Shown here one piece after another: positions 25,001 to 33,851 of a stretch of DNA of 64,000 bases. Each line of letters opens with the position of its first letter. Position 1 is the stretch's first letter. The stretch is from Ignavibacteria bacterium (GTDB taxonomy: Bacteria > Bacteroidota > Ignavibacteria > Kapaibacteriales > Kapaibacteriaceae). The DNA is taken from assembly GCA_016873895.1 (NCBI GenBank), contig VGVV01000001.1, forward strand, positions 413,286-477,285, written 5' to 3'. Under the pieces are notes generated by a model that was not told the DNA's origin, did not search any database, and worked only from the letters and a program-made list of their open reading frames with translations. The position numbers and the translations under genes were made by a program.

Positions 25001-27964
25001 TTACCTTGTAATCACTACGTTACGCACACGGCGCACGCCAATCGTAGGCTGCTCATAAACAACCACATAACTTCCGGAAGCAAGGTTGTTGGCAATCAAT
25101 CTACCATTGCCTGTTATCGCCCCCTGCAAGGTAACAACTGCAATGCGCACTCCCCTGGCATCGTAAACACTGGCAACACCCTCATCTGCGGCAAGGTAGA
25201 CTGACCCATCCTCTGCATACAGACGGATGTCTGTCTCGGGTTGTTCATCCACTCCAACCACAACGTTCGTTGCAGACAAGTCGATGGTATAATACGTGGC
25301 GCACGAATCAAGCGAGAAGCGCAACGTGCCAGGGACAACCCCGTCTTTTGTAAGTGTGGATGGGGCTAACGAGACCACTACATTGGTTGGCTTGTTGTGT
25401 TGTAGAACCAACCCTGTCTGCATTGACGTGGTATACGGATCCGTGATTTGCACATCAGCTACGAGCGTTCGCTTCGCACCCGTGAGTGTTGCTGTGATTG
25501 CGAATGTCTTACTCACTGTTTGCTGTGAGGTGCGGACGGTGTCGAACGTAACCGATTTAGGATGAGCAAGATTAAGCGGGGATTCGCGGAGCGTTAAGGG
25601 TACATAGAACATTCCCTCGCAACCATCGCTCAGATACACAAGGGAGAGCGTGTCTACGGTAGTTCCTGTCATAATCTTCGGAATCATACTTATCGAGACA
25701 GTTCTATCTGCGCCCGGCGGGATTGTTACTGCGTTATCCAGCAACACCAATGTTCCAGCCACGCTTGAATAGACCTCTGCAACCTGAATCGGGAATACTG
25801 TTGGATTGTTGATACCAACAAAGACGGTTCGCACAGTTGGGGTATCACAATTGATCTTGGTTCCAAGATCAATAGGCATTTTGGTAAACATCTTTGCAAT
25901 CGTGCGCGTACCCGTAACGGAGGTTCTGTATCGCCAATTGCAACGTTTGTCCATAAATGCAATGTCGTCGCGAATCGTACCAGTTGCCTTTATCGTAACT
26001 GCAACATCAATAGATGCCTTGCCCCCTGGTGGAAGTACCACTGGTAATGCGGCCTTGGCACTAATCATTGATCCTGTAACAAGAGAATCCACGATTATGG
26101 TGTCGGAGCCAACATTCTGTATGGTGTACGTCTTATTTGCAAGATTTACGCACGTAGGCAGCGAAGGGACAGCGAAGCTTGGTGGATCTACAGCCGCTTT
26201 GAGATCGTATATCTTGATCGTTACATCAGCCGTATCACTACAACCAGAGGAATCCGACATAATCACCTGATAGAGTGCCTGCTGATCAATTCGTGCAGAG
26301 ACAAACTCAGTTGGGTTGTTCATCGAGGTGCCGTTTTTCAACCATTGGTAGTTGAATGGAGGCGTACCTTTCGTGGGTACGCATGTAAGATCTACTGTTG
26401 TGCCTTGGCAAACCTTTAATGCAGATGCGGTAATCGATGCCTGTGGGGATGGGCGTACCCGCACCACGCAACTGTCTTGTACTATGTTACCCACGTTGTC
26501 TGTTACCGTTAATCTCAGCAAGTAGTTGCCGGTAACAATAAAAGAAAAACTACCGGTTGTTGTTACGGTGTCAAAGCCGAGACCCGTCCAACGATATGAA
26601 TAGGGTTCGGCTCCGGCACTGGCGATAGCAGTAACATTTGCAGTAGAGTTTTGGCATGCGCGTGCACTGTCATTGAGTGTTACAGCTAACTCAAACGTTA
26701 GAGGAGTACATGCATCACTCGTAAATCTTGTTTTCATGTAGGCTGCAACGCGCGAATGAAAGTTAAGGTTGGTGCCTTGAGACGTAAGGTGGCAGTACGA
26801 CATAATTGTACCCTTTACTGCCTTGGTGCCTTTATAACACGAGCCCCCTTCTGCAGCAACGCAGGAGTCAATAGGAGGGGCCCAACCACAATGAAAAGTG
26901 TGAGGAGAGCCAACAGTGTGTCCCGTTTCATGAGAGAACACGTCTGTATCCCAAACGTACCCAGCTGCTGGATAGGTAATGTTGTTGTTGAGTCCACTTA
27001 CAGCATAACCGTAGTCTTTGTTGCACATTGTCTCAAGGTATGCTACGCCGCCAATGTTGTTTATGCCCGATAAGAGATGCGCGATAGTTCGATTGACACC
27101 GCCAAAATTCGCACGCCATCTATCTCTGAATTGAGTTAGGAGATTGCTGGTGTTTGTGCCAGGATAGGGATCTGCAGTTTCCCAGATGTACAGTTGGCCG
27201 ATACGAATAGTAGCGGTGATGTCCCGCTCGTAAATAGCGCTTGCAGCAGCCACCACAGACTCTGCATACTGCGTAGCCTTTGTCCGATTGCGTCCGTGAT
27301 CAATGAAATATGGCTCATCACCTTCAAGGGCTATCGTAATAATACGATAGCGCACCTGTGATTCCTCTGATTGCTTGGGTTGCTTGATACGAATTCCTGA
27401 TGGCTCTTCAGCGTGGCACGACCAGGGATTACTCTGCTTTACATGCGAACGATCATACAGGATCATCGTAGAGCCCCCTTCCTCAATCGACAAGGGGCTC
27501 ATCAGATACTCCTGATGGTCGTATTTGTTGCCGAGGTCGATATGGCCCGTAGCCCAGTTCGGATAAATCGCCATCATTACGAATGAGCCAGGAATCGACG
27601 GAATGATGCCGCGCAAAAGCACACTTGTTGGCGCCGCATACCGTACAGGGCCGTTCTCCGTCATTGCAACAAGTATGGAGCCCTCGTCAAAAACCCGATA
27701 CCTACGAAGCTCGGCTACCACCGTACCCATGCCCGGGAGCTGCAATGGCATCCGAATCATCCCGTCCATGGGGAGCCCAAGGGCCTTCATGAACTTCATG
27801 TCGTCGATCGCGACGTATGAGGCCTCGTGGGCCTCTGTAAACCCAGCCGGACGAGGCACAGTTGTCAGGATCTCGAGCGAACGCTCGTTATCCAGACGCG
27901 CATCTTGCGCTACCGCGATACACGAAGCACACAACACAACGACAAGAAGGGTAAGTCCGCGCAT
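25001..27964 (-). CDS. Secreted reprolysin-like zinc metalloprotease with T9SS tail
   Basis: 987 residues from the ATG at 27964, preceded by AAAGGAG 7 bases upstream; earlier in-frame Mets give no signal peptide. Signal peptide 'MRGLTLLVVVLCASCIAVAQ'. A propeptide-like region is followed by a metzincin catalytic domain at about 210-430 with 'FSHETGHTVGSPHT' (HExxHxxGxxH, Glu catalytic base) and several Cys. Then two PKD/Ig-like domains ('PYSYRWTG', 'PFNYQWLKNG'), beta-sandwich repeats, and a C-terminal sorting domain ending 'RRVRNVVITR'. It degrades extracellular protein. Divergent from the MbnP operon. Confidence 0.85.
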   Translation of the reverse strand: MRGLTLLVVVLCASCIAVAQDARLDNERSLEILTTVPRPAGFTEAHEASYVAIDDMKFMKALGLPMDGMIRMPLQLPGMGTVVAELRRYRVFDEGSILVAMTENGPVRYAAPTSVLLRGIIPSIPGSFVMMAIYPNWATGHIDLGNKYDHQEYLMSPLSIEEGGSTMILYDRSHVKQSNPWSCHAEEPSGIRIKQPKQSEESQVRYRIITIALEGDEPYFIDHGRNRTKATQYAESVVAAASAIYERDITATIRIGQLYIWETADPYPGTNTSNLLTQFRDRWRANFGGVNRTIAHLLSGINNIGGVAYLETMCNKDYGYAVSGLNNNITYPAAGYVWDTDVFSHETGHTVGSPHTFHCGWAPPIDSCVAAEGGSCYKGTKAVKGTIMSYCHLTSQGTNLNFHSRVAAYMKTRFTSDACTPLTFELAVTLNDSARACQNSTANVTAIASAGAEPYSYRWTGLGFDTVTTTGSFSFIVTGNYLLRLTVTDNVGNIVQDSCVVRVRPSPQASITASALKVCQGTTVDLTCVPTKGTPPFNYQWLKNGTSMNNPTEFVSARIDQQALYQVIMSDSSGCSDTADVTIKIYDLKAAVDPPSFAVPSLPTCVNLANKTYTIQNVGSDTIIVDSLVTGSMISAKAALPVVLPPGGKASIDVAVTIKATGTIRDDIAFMDKRCNWRYRTSVTGTRTIAKMFTKMPIDLGTKINCDTPTVRTVFVGINNPTVFPIQVAEVYSSVAGTLVLLDNAVTIPPGADRTVSISMIPKIMTGTTVDTLSLVYLSDGCEGMFYVPLTLRESPLNLAHPKSVTFDTVRTSQQTVSKTFAITATLTGAKRTLVADVQITDPYTTSMQTGLVLQHNKPTNVVVSLAPSTLTKDGVVPGTLRFSLDSCATYYTIDLSATNVVVGVDEQPETDIRLYAEDGSVYLAADEGVASVYDARGVRIAVVTLQGAITGNGRLIANNLASGSYVVVYEQPTIGVRRVRNVVITR

Positions 27965-27987
27965 GGGAACTCCTTTAAGTAACATGA

Positions 27988-28041
27988 CCAACAGTGGCAA
28001 ACTACGGGTATTTTGCCGTAGTTTTTTCCATACCCTGTTGG
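27988..28041. promoter_or_regulatory. Nested inverted repeats in divergent intergenic region
   Basis: Outer arms CCAACAG (27988-27994) and CTGTTGG (28035-28041) enclose a perfect 8-bp stem, AACTACGG (28000-28007) with CCGTAGTT (28016-28023), followed on the plus strand by TTTT. An alternative pairing, GGCAAA (27996-28001) with TTTGCC (28012-28017), excludes the inner stem. It lies in the leader of the metalloprotease gene and upstream of mbnP. It could be an operator, an attenuator or a terminator-like element. Confidence 0.5.
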
Positions 28042-28105
28042 CCAAAACGACCAGCTAGAGAAACCCTTTCGGGTGGCATATGGTTTCAGCGGTAGAATTC
28101 AGATG

Positions 28106-28113
28106 TAAGTTTG
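28106..28113 (+). promoter_or_regulatory. TAnnTTTG promoter box of the MbnP operon
   Basis: TAAGTTTG fits the Bacteroidota -7 consensus TAnnTTTG. A start of transcription about 7 bases later would leave GGAG (28124-28127) and GTG (28135) in the message. No clear -33 TTG was found. Confidence 0.4.
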
Positions 28114-28134
28114 ACGGCAAAATGGAGTCGGCCC

Positions 28135-29103
28135 GTGAACACAGTTCTCACCACACTGGCAATCGCGCTCGTCATGAGCGCTCAGCTTTTTGCGACAGAC
28201 GTTGCGATCACGATCGCACCGCGAGCAGAAGATCAATCGATCTTTAAGCTTGGAAATGTCTACTCGGGCCGGACAAAAGGTGGGTTCTATTCACCTGCAA
28301 TGTTGCGCTACTACATTTCCGGTATCACACTTCATTTGGGTAACGGCACCAACGTAGCCTTTCCAGACACGTACATCCTCGTTGATATCCGCGATGTCCA
28401 GCGCTTTCCAATTGGAAATGCCGACGTTTCTGCCGGCATTGACAGCATAAGCTTTCATATTGGTGTGGATCAAGCACGAAACCATCTAGACCCTACCACA
28501 TACCCCGACTGGCACCCGTTAGCACTCAAGAATCCATCAATGCACTGGGGTTGGGCAGCCGGCTATAGGTTTGTTACCTACGAGGGTAAGTCAGGAACAT
28601 CCGCAGGCGCTATCAATGCTACGTTCCAAATTCACACACTCGACGACAAACTCTATACAAAGTGCACAGTTCCATTAGGTGGCATGGTTTCCTCTGAGAT
28701 TCCGCTTATTGGATACTACGAGCGCCTGCTCAATGCAATCGATATCTCAAGAGGCGTTATCAATCACGGAAGCGACGAAGAAGCTTTGGTGCTCATGGCC
28801 AATATGGGCCAGACGCGTGATGCCTCGTCCGCCGTGTACACGGCATCGTTGCCCACAAGTGTCGATGAAGAGATCAAGCAAGACATCGCAGTACCTAACC
28901 CGGCGCAGGACCTTGTAACGCTTCCATCACACGCGTCGCGCGTGATGATCTATGATGTGCACGGTACTCTTGTTCAAAACACGAAGCTTGGTGCTACCGT
29001 CAACGTCGTATCAGTAGCATCGATTGCTCAGGGCACATACCTTTTTGTCATTGAGTACGATCATGGAAAGCCCCATGTCTCATATCTATCAATCGTACGC
29101 TAA
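28135..29103 (+). CDS. MbnP-family copper protein with T9SS-type C-terminal domain
   Basis: 322 residues from the GTG at 28135, 7 bases after GGAG; the TTG at 28111 falls inside the promoter box. Signal peptide 'NTVLTTLAIALVMSAQLFA'. The MbnP core covers about 22-240: 'YYISGITLHL', 'IDSISFHIGVD', 'LDPTTYPDWHPL' and 'MHWGWAAGYRF' (H137, W138, W140). In methanotrophs MbnP binds copper through a kynurenine made from Trp by its partner MbnH. Here two MbnH-like genes follow at once. The last 70 residues ('VPNPAQDLVTL' to 'VSYLSIVR') form a T9SS-like sorting domain, so surface display is inferred. Confidence 0.82.
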   Translation: MNTVLTTLAIALVMSAQLFATDVAITIAPRAEDQSIFKLGNVYSGRTKGGFYSPAMLRYYISGITLHLGNGTNVAFPDTYILVDIRDVQRFPIGNADVSAGIDSISFHIGVDQARNHLDPTTYPDWHPLALKNPSMHWGWAAGYRFVTYEGKSGTSAGAINATFQIHTLDDKLYTKCTVPLGGMVSSEIPLIGYYERLLNAIDISRGVINHGSDEEALVLMANMGQTRDASSAVYTASLPTSVDEEIKQDIAVPNPAQDLVTLPSHASRVMIYDVHGTLVQNTKLGATVNVVSVASIAQGTYLFVIEYDHGKPHVSYLSIVR

Positions 29104-30082
29104 GCTATATCTCGGCATTGTTGTCGTGATCTGCGGCTGCAGTGTAGAGCCGCCGGAACCATCCCCGTATGCCAATCTGATAGACGTTCCACCGGGCTTT
29201 CCAGAGCAGCAGTTCCCGGCAGACAATGTACCCAACGAGGATAGGATCCTACTTGGCAGACTTCTCTTCTATTCAACGAAGATGTCGCAGGACTCTGATG
29301 TAGCATGCGTTAACTGCCACTACCCTGGCTCTTCGTTTACTGGCATGCAGCAAGTAAACCAGGGAACACAGGGAAGAATCGGAAGCCGCAATTCACCGTC
29401 CCTAGCAAACGTAGGCTACAAGCCGCACTTCTTGATGGAAGGGGGCGTACCCACACTCGAGATGCAGGCGCTTGTTCCTATTCAAGAACACAGCGAGTTT
29501 GGAATGAACATGCTGGACGTGATTGAGAGGTATACAAGCGACAATGTTGTGCAGTCACTTAGCCACAAAGCCTACGGACGCCCCTTTGATGCCTTTGTGC
29601 TCACAAGAGCTCTTGCATCGTTTGAGCGAACGTTCGTAAGTGGACGCTCACGAGTTGATCGCAACATGCTGTCTGCTGCCGAAAAACGTGGTAAAGATTT
29701 GTTTTTCAGTAATCGGACTAACTGCTCCTCGTGTCATGGAGGCTTTCTATACACCAACCATGGCTTCGCGAATAATGGTGCATATGAATCGTATGCAGAT
29801 CAGGGCAAGGCAAGACTAACTGGCAAGCAATCAGATGCTGCAGTGTTCGCAATACCATCATTGCGAAACATCTCCGTTACCGCACCGTACATGCACGATG
29901 GTCGTATTCAGTCGCTATCAGAAGTGATAAACCACTATAACAGAGGGGGCTTTGCACACCCCAACAAGTCTGCTTTGATTCGCCCCTTGGGATTGAACTC
30001 TCAGGAAACATCCGATCTCGAAGCATTTCTTTTGGCGCTTACAGACGAAACATTTCTTTACAATCCAAGATTTTCACGTTGA
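29075..30082 (+). CDS. MbnH/MauG-like di-heme oxidase, lipoprotein (first copy)
   Basis: 335 residues from the ATG at 29075, overlapping mbnP by 29 bases; an ATG at 29063 is also possible. Lipoprotein-like signal ending 'VVVICGCS', so membrane attachment on the periplasmic side is inferred. Two c-type heme motifs, 'CVNCH' near residue 79 and 'CSSCH' near 217, in the order of bacterial di-heme peroxidases; 'PYMHDGRIQSLSEV' near residue 275 is conserved. Its position after mbnP suggests it oxidises Trp on MbnP using hydrogen peroxide. Plain cytochrome c peroxidase is the alternative. Confidence 0.85.
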   Translation: MSHIYQSYAKLYLGIVVVICGCSVEPPEPSPYANLIDVPPGFPEQQFPADNVPNEDRILLGRLLFYSTKMSQDSDVACVNCHYPGSSFTGMQQVNQGTQGRIGSRNSPSLANVGYKPHFLMEGGVPTLEMQALVPIQEHSEFGMNMLDVIERYTSDNVVQSLSHKAYGRPFDAFVLTRALASFERTFVSGRSRVDRNMLSAAEKRGKDLFFSNRTNCSSCHGGFLYTNHGFANNGAYESYADQGKARLTGKQSDAAVFAIPSLRNISVTAPYMHDGRIQSLSEVINHYNRGGFAHPNKSALIRPLGLNSQETSDLEAFLLALTDETFLYNPRFSR

Positions 30083-31146
30083 AGACACTCATCATCATCA
30101 CGTTTGTCTGCACGCTCTTCATACAAGGTTGTACAGATCCAGAGTATGTTGTTCAGTTTGATGAAACTCCATATGGATTTTCACATGGAGAACTGCCGGC
30201 ACCAGAACTACCTACCGATTACCCACTTACTCAACAACGGGTAACACTTGGACGCCGCCTGTTTCATGACGGACAGTTGTCCAGCACGGGAACACAGAGC
30301 TGCTCTTCATGTCACTCTCAGGCTGCAGGGTTTTCCGATAATCGCAAATACAGTATTGGCGTACGGGGCTTGCCAGGAACAAGGCAAGGCATGCCGCTCA
30401 TTAACCTGGCATGGCATAGACGTGGATTTTTCTGGGATGGTCGCTCACCTACACTGCGCGAGCAGGCTCTGCACCCTATTCGCGATACGCTGGAGATGGA
30501 TGAGTCTCTCGATAACGTAGTAAAGAAGCTTCAAGCCTCGAAAGTATACCGCGAGCAGTTTGTGCGTGCCTTTGGTAATGACTCTATTACTCCAGAGCGA
30601 ATCGGCATTGCACTTGAACAGTTTATGCTCACGCTTGTTTCGACCCAAAGCAAATTTGATAAGGTTGTTCGTGGATACGATCTGTTCTCGGAATCTGAAG
30701 AGCGTGGACGCCAACTCTTCATGCGCGAATTTGATCCAACTGGTAGAACTAAGGGTGCTGAGTGTTTTCATTGCCATGCAGAACCGTTTTTCACAAATGA
30801 CAGGTTCATGAACAACGGACTCGACGATGATGCCTCCTTCAGAGATCTTGGACGCGAGTTAGTTACCGGTAGCCCTACAGACAGAGCAAAGTTCAAGGTG
30901 CCAACACTACGCAACATCACACGCACTCCCCCGTATATGCATGATGGGCGCTTCACCTCTCTAGAGGAAGTTGTACGCTTTTACAACACAGGGGTAAAGA
31001 AGTCCAGCACTGTCGATCCGCTCATGCAGTTCAACCTTAAACCTGGATTGAATCTCAGCGTCCATGACGAGCAAGATCTCGTAGAGTTTTTGAAAACGCT
31101 AACAGACGAGGTCTTTCTCACCAATCCACTCTACAGGATGCCGTAA
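30079..31146 (+). CDS. MbnH/MauG-like di-heme oxidase, lipoprotein (second copy)
   Basis: 355 residues from a TTG at 30079 that overlaps the previous TGA. Lipobox in 'TLFIQGC'. Heme motifs 'CSSCH' near residue 76 and 'CFHCH' near 229; 'WDGRSPTLREQALHPI' and 'PPYMHDGRFTSLEEV' match the di-heme peroxidase/MauG superfamily. Clearly diverged from the first copy, so not a recent duplication. One copy may act on MbnP and the other on another substrate, or both may be needed. Followed by a serine hydrolase overlapping at TAATG. Confidence 0.85.
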   Translation: MKTLIIITFVCTLFIQGCTDPEYVVQFDETPYGFSHGELPAPELPTDYPLTQQRVTLGRRLFHDGQLSSTGTQSCSSCHSQAAGFSDNRKYSIGVRGLPGTRQGMPLINLAWHRRGFFWDGRSPTLREQALHPIRDTLEMDESLDNVVKKLQASKVYREQFVRAFGNDSITPERIGIALEQFMLTLVSTQSKFDKVVRGYDLFSESEERGRQLFMREFDPTGRTKGAECFHCHAEPFFTNDRFMNNGLDDDASFRDLGRELVTGSPTDRAKFKVPTLRNITRTPPYMHDGRFTSLEEVVRFYNTGVKKSSTVDPLMQFNLKPGLNLSVHDEQDLVEFLKTLTDEVFLTNPLYRMP

Positions 31147-32414
31147 TGATTCGCTGGTTTATAGCTGTTGCTGCATTTGTTATCACTACAGCAGCTGATG
31201 CACAAGAACTCTACTTTCCGCCACTTTCAGGCACTTGGGAAAAAGTTTCGCCGTCGTCGCTCAACTGGTGCGGAGATCGCATCGATTCACTCGTAGAGTT
31301 CGTTGGTAAGACCAATGGCAAGGCGTTCATCATTCTCAAGGATGGGCGTATTGCCCTCGAAAAGTATTACGGAAATTTTACCAGCGATAGCTTATGGTAC
31401 TGGGCCTCTGCCGGCAAAACAGTTACGTCTGTTCTGGTTGGTATGGCTCAGGCAGAAGGCTTGATGGATCTCAGCAAGCCAAGCAGTAGCTATTTGGGAT
31501 CAGGCTGGTCATCATGCACACAGGAGCAAGAACAGAACATCACAGTTCTACATCACCTGACGATGACCACCGGCATCGGCTTTGAGCGCAACAACGACAA
31601 CTGCAAAGAGCCGGCATGTCTTACCTATCGTGCAGCGCCTGGCACTATTTGGGATTACCACAATGCATGCTACCTCTTGTTGCAAGACATGGTAGCGAAG
31701 GCCTCCGGAATATCCTATCAGCAGTATTACACACGCAAGCTCGGTATGAAGCTCGGCATGGGTGGGATCTGGTACAATGGAACGCTATTTTCCAAGCCAC
31801 AGGCAATGGCACGTTTCGGCCTGATGCTCCTTGCAGGCGGCATCTGGAATGGCGACACAATTCTAACGGATAGGCAGTACGAGACAGCGATGAGGTCAAC
31901 GTCGCAAGATCTGAACAAGTCTTATGGCTATTTGTTCTGGCTCAATGGTAAAGGCAGTTTCATGCAGCCATCAATCCCATTCGTTTATAAAACTGATCTC
32001 GTTCCAGCAGCACCCGACGATATGTATGCAGGTATGGGCAAGAATGATCAGCGCGTCTACGTGGTTCCAAGTAAGGGGCTTGTAGTCGTGCGCATGGGAG
32101 ATAAGGCAACCGAGTCACGACCGGCAATTAGTGGCTTTGATGATGATCTGTGGAACTATATCAATGCTCTTCCGTGTGGATCAACTTCTGTGAGCGACAA
32201 GCCGATGCACACACTCGGACCTGTTTGGCCAAATCCTGCATCAGACGAGGTACATTATGATGGAAGCGAGATCACCATCGTTAACGCTATCGGACAAACC
32301 GTTGCCACCACTACAGAGCCAGTTCTGCATATTGGCCACCTACCTGTTGGTGTTTACCATGCTCTCGTGCGCAACGGCCAGTCTCGTTGGAAAACAGTTG
32401 TTATTAAGCAGTAA
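31146..32414 (+). CDS. Secreted serine hydrolase (class C beta-lactamase fold) with T9SS tail
   Basis: 422 residues; the ATG overlaps the preceding stop (TAATG). Signal peptide ending 'TTAADAQ'. SxxK motif 'SAGK' near residue 88 gives the nucleophile and base; 'WDYHNACY' near 172 is the YxN-like motif. The family includes D-Ala-D-Ala peptidases, esterases and 6-aminohexanoate-oligomer hydrolases. A C-terminal domain starting 'VWPNPASDEV' and ending 'TVVIKQ' indicates T9SS export. Its place in the mbn operon is unexplained; the VanX-like gene next door suggests a cell-wall peptide theme. Confidence 0.82.
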   Translation: MIRWFIAVAAFVITTAADAQELYFPPLSGTWEKVSPSSLNWCGDRIDSLVEFVGKTNGKAFIILKDGRIALEKYYGNFTSDSLWYWASAGKTVTSVLVGMAQAEGLMDLSKPSSSYLGSGWSSCTQEQEQNITVLHHLTMTTGIGFERNNDNCKEPACLTYRAAPGTIWDYHNACYLLLQDMVAKASGISYQQYYTRKLGMKLGMGGIWYNGTLFSKPQAMARFGLMLLAGGIWNGDTILTDRQYETAMRSTSQDLNKSYGYLFWLNGKGSFMQPSIPFVYKTDLVPAAPDDMYAGMGKNDQRVYVVPSKGLVVVRMGDKATESRPAISGFDDDLWNYINALPCGSTSVSDKPMHTLGPVWPNPASDEVHYDGSEITIVNAIGQTVATTTEPVLHIGHLPVGVYHALVRNGQSRWKTVVIKQ

Positions 32415-32430
32415 CCCACAGTCCCCTGAC

Positions 32431-32985
32431 ATGGTGTTCGAGCGCGAGCCCCGCGATACAGTTCTTGTAACGCTTCAGGATGTAGTTCCAAACCTTCTTT
32501 GTGATGTTCGTTATGCTACCGTAAACAACTTTACGGGTCGCATATTGTATCAATCAGACACGTTGTATGCACGACGGGTTGTAGCTGATGCTCTAGCAAG
32601 AGCCCAAGAGCTTGCTCGTTCTTACAAGCTTCAAATCAAGATCTACGATGCGTATCGTCCGCTAAGCGTTCAAAAGCTCATGTGGAGCATCGTTCCAGAT
32701 GAGAGATTTGTTGCAGATCCAGCAAAAGGTTCGCGTCACAACCGGGGTTGCGCACTTGATCTCACGCTCTGTGATTTGCAGGGCAATGAATTAGATATGG
32801 GTACAGGCTACGATGAATTCACCGAACGGGCTGCGGCTACCTATACTGATCTTCCGCAAGAGGTTCTCAACAACCGTCAACTGCTCAACAGCATCATGAC
32901 ATCGGCAGGCTTTACCGTTCTGCTATCTGAGTGGTGGCATTATGATATTCTTGGCTGGGAGAAGTACGCAATTCTAGACGAGTAA
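32431..32985 (+). CDS. D-Ala-D-Ala dipeptidase, VanX/DdpX type (M15D)
   Basis: 184 residues from the ATG at 32431; the frame stays open upstream to 32257, inside the previous gene. VanX signatures: 'DVRYATVNNFTGRILY', 'DAYRPLSVQKLMW', zinc ligands in 'SRHNRGCALDLTL' and 'EWWHYD' with catalytic Glu. It splits D-alanyl-D-alanine, in wall recycling or nutrition; nothing else here suggests glycopeptide resistance. The upstream extension encodes a lipoprotein-like signal ('ILATYLLVFTMLSC'), so an exported form with a 158-base overlap cannot be excluded. Converges on and overlaps the DUF3050 gene by 12 bases. Confidence 0.85.
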   Translation: MVFEREPRDTVLVTLQDVVPNLLCDVRYATVNNFTGRILYQSDTLYARRVVADALARAQELARSYKLQIKIYDAYRPLSVQKLMWSIVPDERFVADPAKGSRHNRGCALDLTLCDLQGNELDMGTGYDEFTERAAATYTDLPQEVLNNRQLLNSIMTSAGFTVLLSEWWHYDILGWEKYAILDE

Positions 32986-33750
32986 GCCGGTCCGACATTC
33001 CTGTGCAACTGCGTCCCAGAGAGCAATGCGGTGTTCTAATGCACGCTTGGCTATGGCAGCGACTTCTTCATACCGTTGCTCATGATCAGCACACAATAGC
33101 TCTACCATGCGCTCTGCAAGAGGTCCGTGGTGTCCACCATCTACTTCAACATGGCGCTCTAGGTAGTATCGCAGATCGCTAAAGCGGCTGCCCTCGTTGT
33201 GCTCGAGCGAGTCGAGAATTCCAAGGAACATCGTCGGAATGATCTCTTCGCGTCCGTAGGTAAAAACGCTCGCAATCTCATGAGCTTTACCGCCGGAAAT
33301 AACATCCATGGTAAACGAGACAAAGTCCTGGGATGCTTGCGGCGCACCAACGTACTTCATTGCACTCGCAACATCAACTCCAGATCGAAGCACGTCCACA
33401 AACGCTTCTATTGCAGCTGTAGAGCCCCCTACTTCTTGCATCGCATCGAGATACATCTCGAAGTGACTCATCCGGACACCGTGACGATTAACATCACTCT
33501 CTTCACCTACTACGATTTCATTGATCAAGAATCGAGTTTCGGCATCGCCCACAGGCACCCATGGTGTAGTGGTGCAGGTTAGGTGCTGCTGTAGCGCCTT
33601 TAGGAGCGACATAAAGTCCCATACTGCCCAAACGTGGTACTCCATGAAACGGGCAACATTCTGCCTGGACGTGAGAATTGAGTACAGGGGATGTGTCTGC
33701 AGTTTAGTCCTTTGCTCAGCTAACAGCGATTGTATGTCGTGAAGCGTCAT
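32974..33750 (-). CDS. DUF3050 protein, heme-oxygenase-like fold
   Basis: 258 residues. 'FMEYHVWAVWDFMSLLKALQ', 'EIVVGEESD', 'SHFEMYLDAM', 'AHEIASVFTYGREEIIP' and 'LERHVEVDGGHHGPLA' are typical of DUF3050 and give the pattern of Glu and His residues expected of heme-oxygenase-like di-iron oxidases. Function is unproven; oxidation of a small metabolite is inferred from the fold. Stands alone between convergent and divergent neighbours. Confidence 0.75.
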   Translation of the reverse strand: MTLHDIQSLLAEQRTKLQTHPLYSILTSRQNVARFMEYHVWAVWDFMSLLKALQQHLTCTTTPWVPVGDAETRFLINEIVVGEESDVNRHGVRMSHFEMYLDAMQEVGGSTAAIEAFVDVLRSGVDVASAMKYVGAPQASQDFVSFTMDVISGGKAHEIASVFTYGREEIIPTMFLGILDSLEHNEGSRFSDLRYYLERHVEVDGGHHGPLAERMVELLCADHEQRYEEVAAIAKRALEHRIALWDAVAQECRTGLLV

Positions 33751-33802
33751 GACGTCTGAAACGATATCGATTCGTACCGAGTTCCAACGAACCTATCATT
33801 GC

Positions 33803-33810
33803 TATATTTG
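33803..33810 (+). promoter_or_regulatory. TAnnTTTG promoter box
   Basis: TATATTTG, 41 bases before the outer-membrane protein ATG. It fits the Bacteroidota -7 element. Confidence 0.4.
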
Positions 33811-33851
33811 GCACATACTCTTCACATTACTTACTGCAGGAAAGCATACGT

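Noticed and set aside
31146..32985. Antibiotic-resistance cluster (beta-lactamase fold plus VanX)
   Set aside because: The hydrolase is a T9SS-exported member of a broad family and there are no vanH, vanA, vanR or vanS genes; a wall-peptide or nutrient role is more likely.
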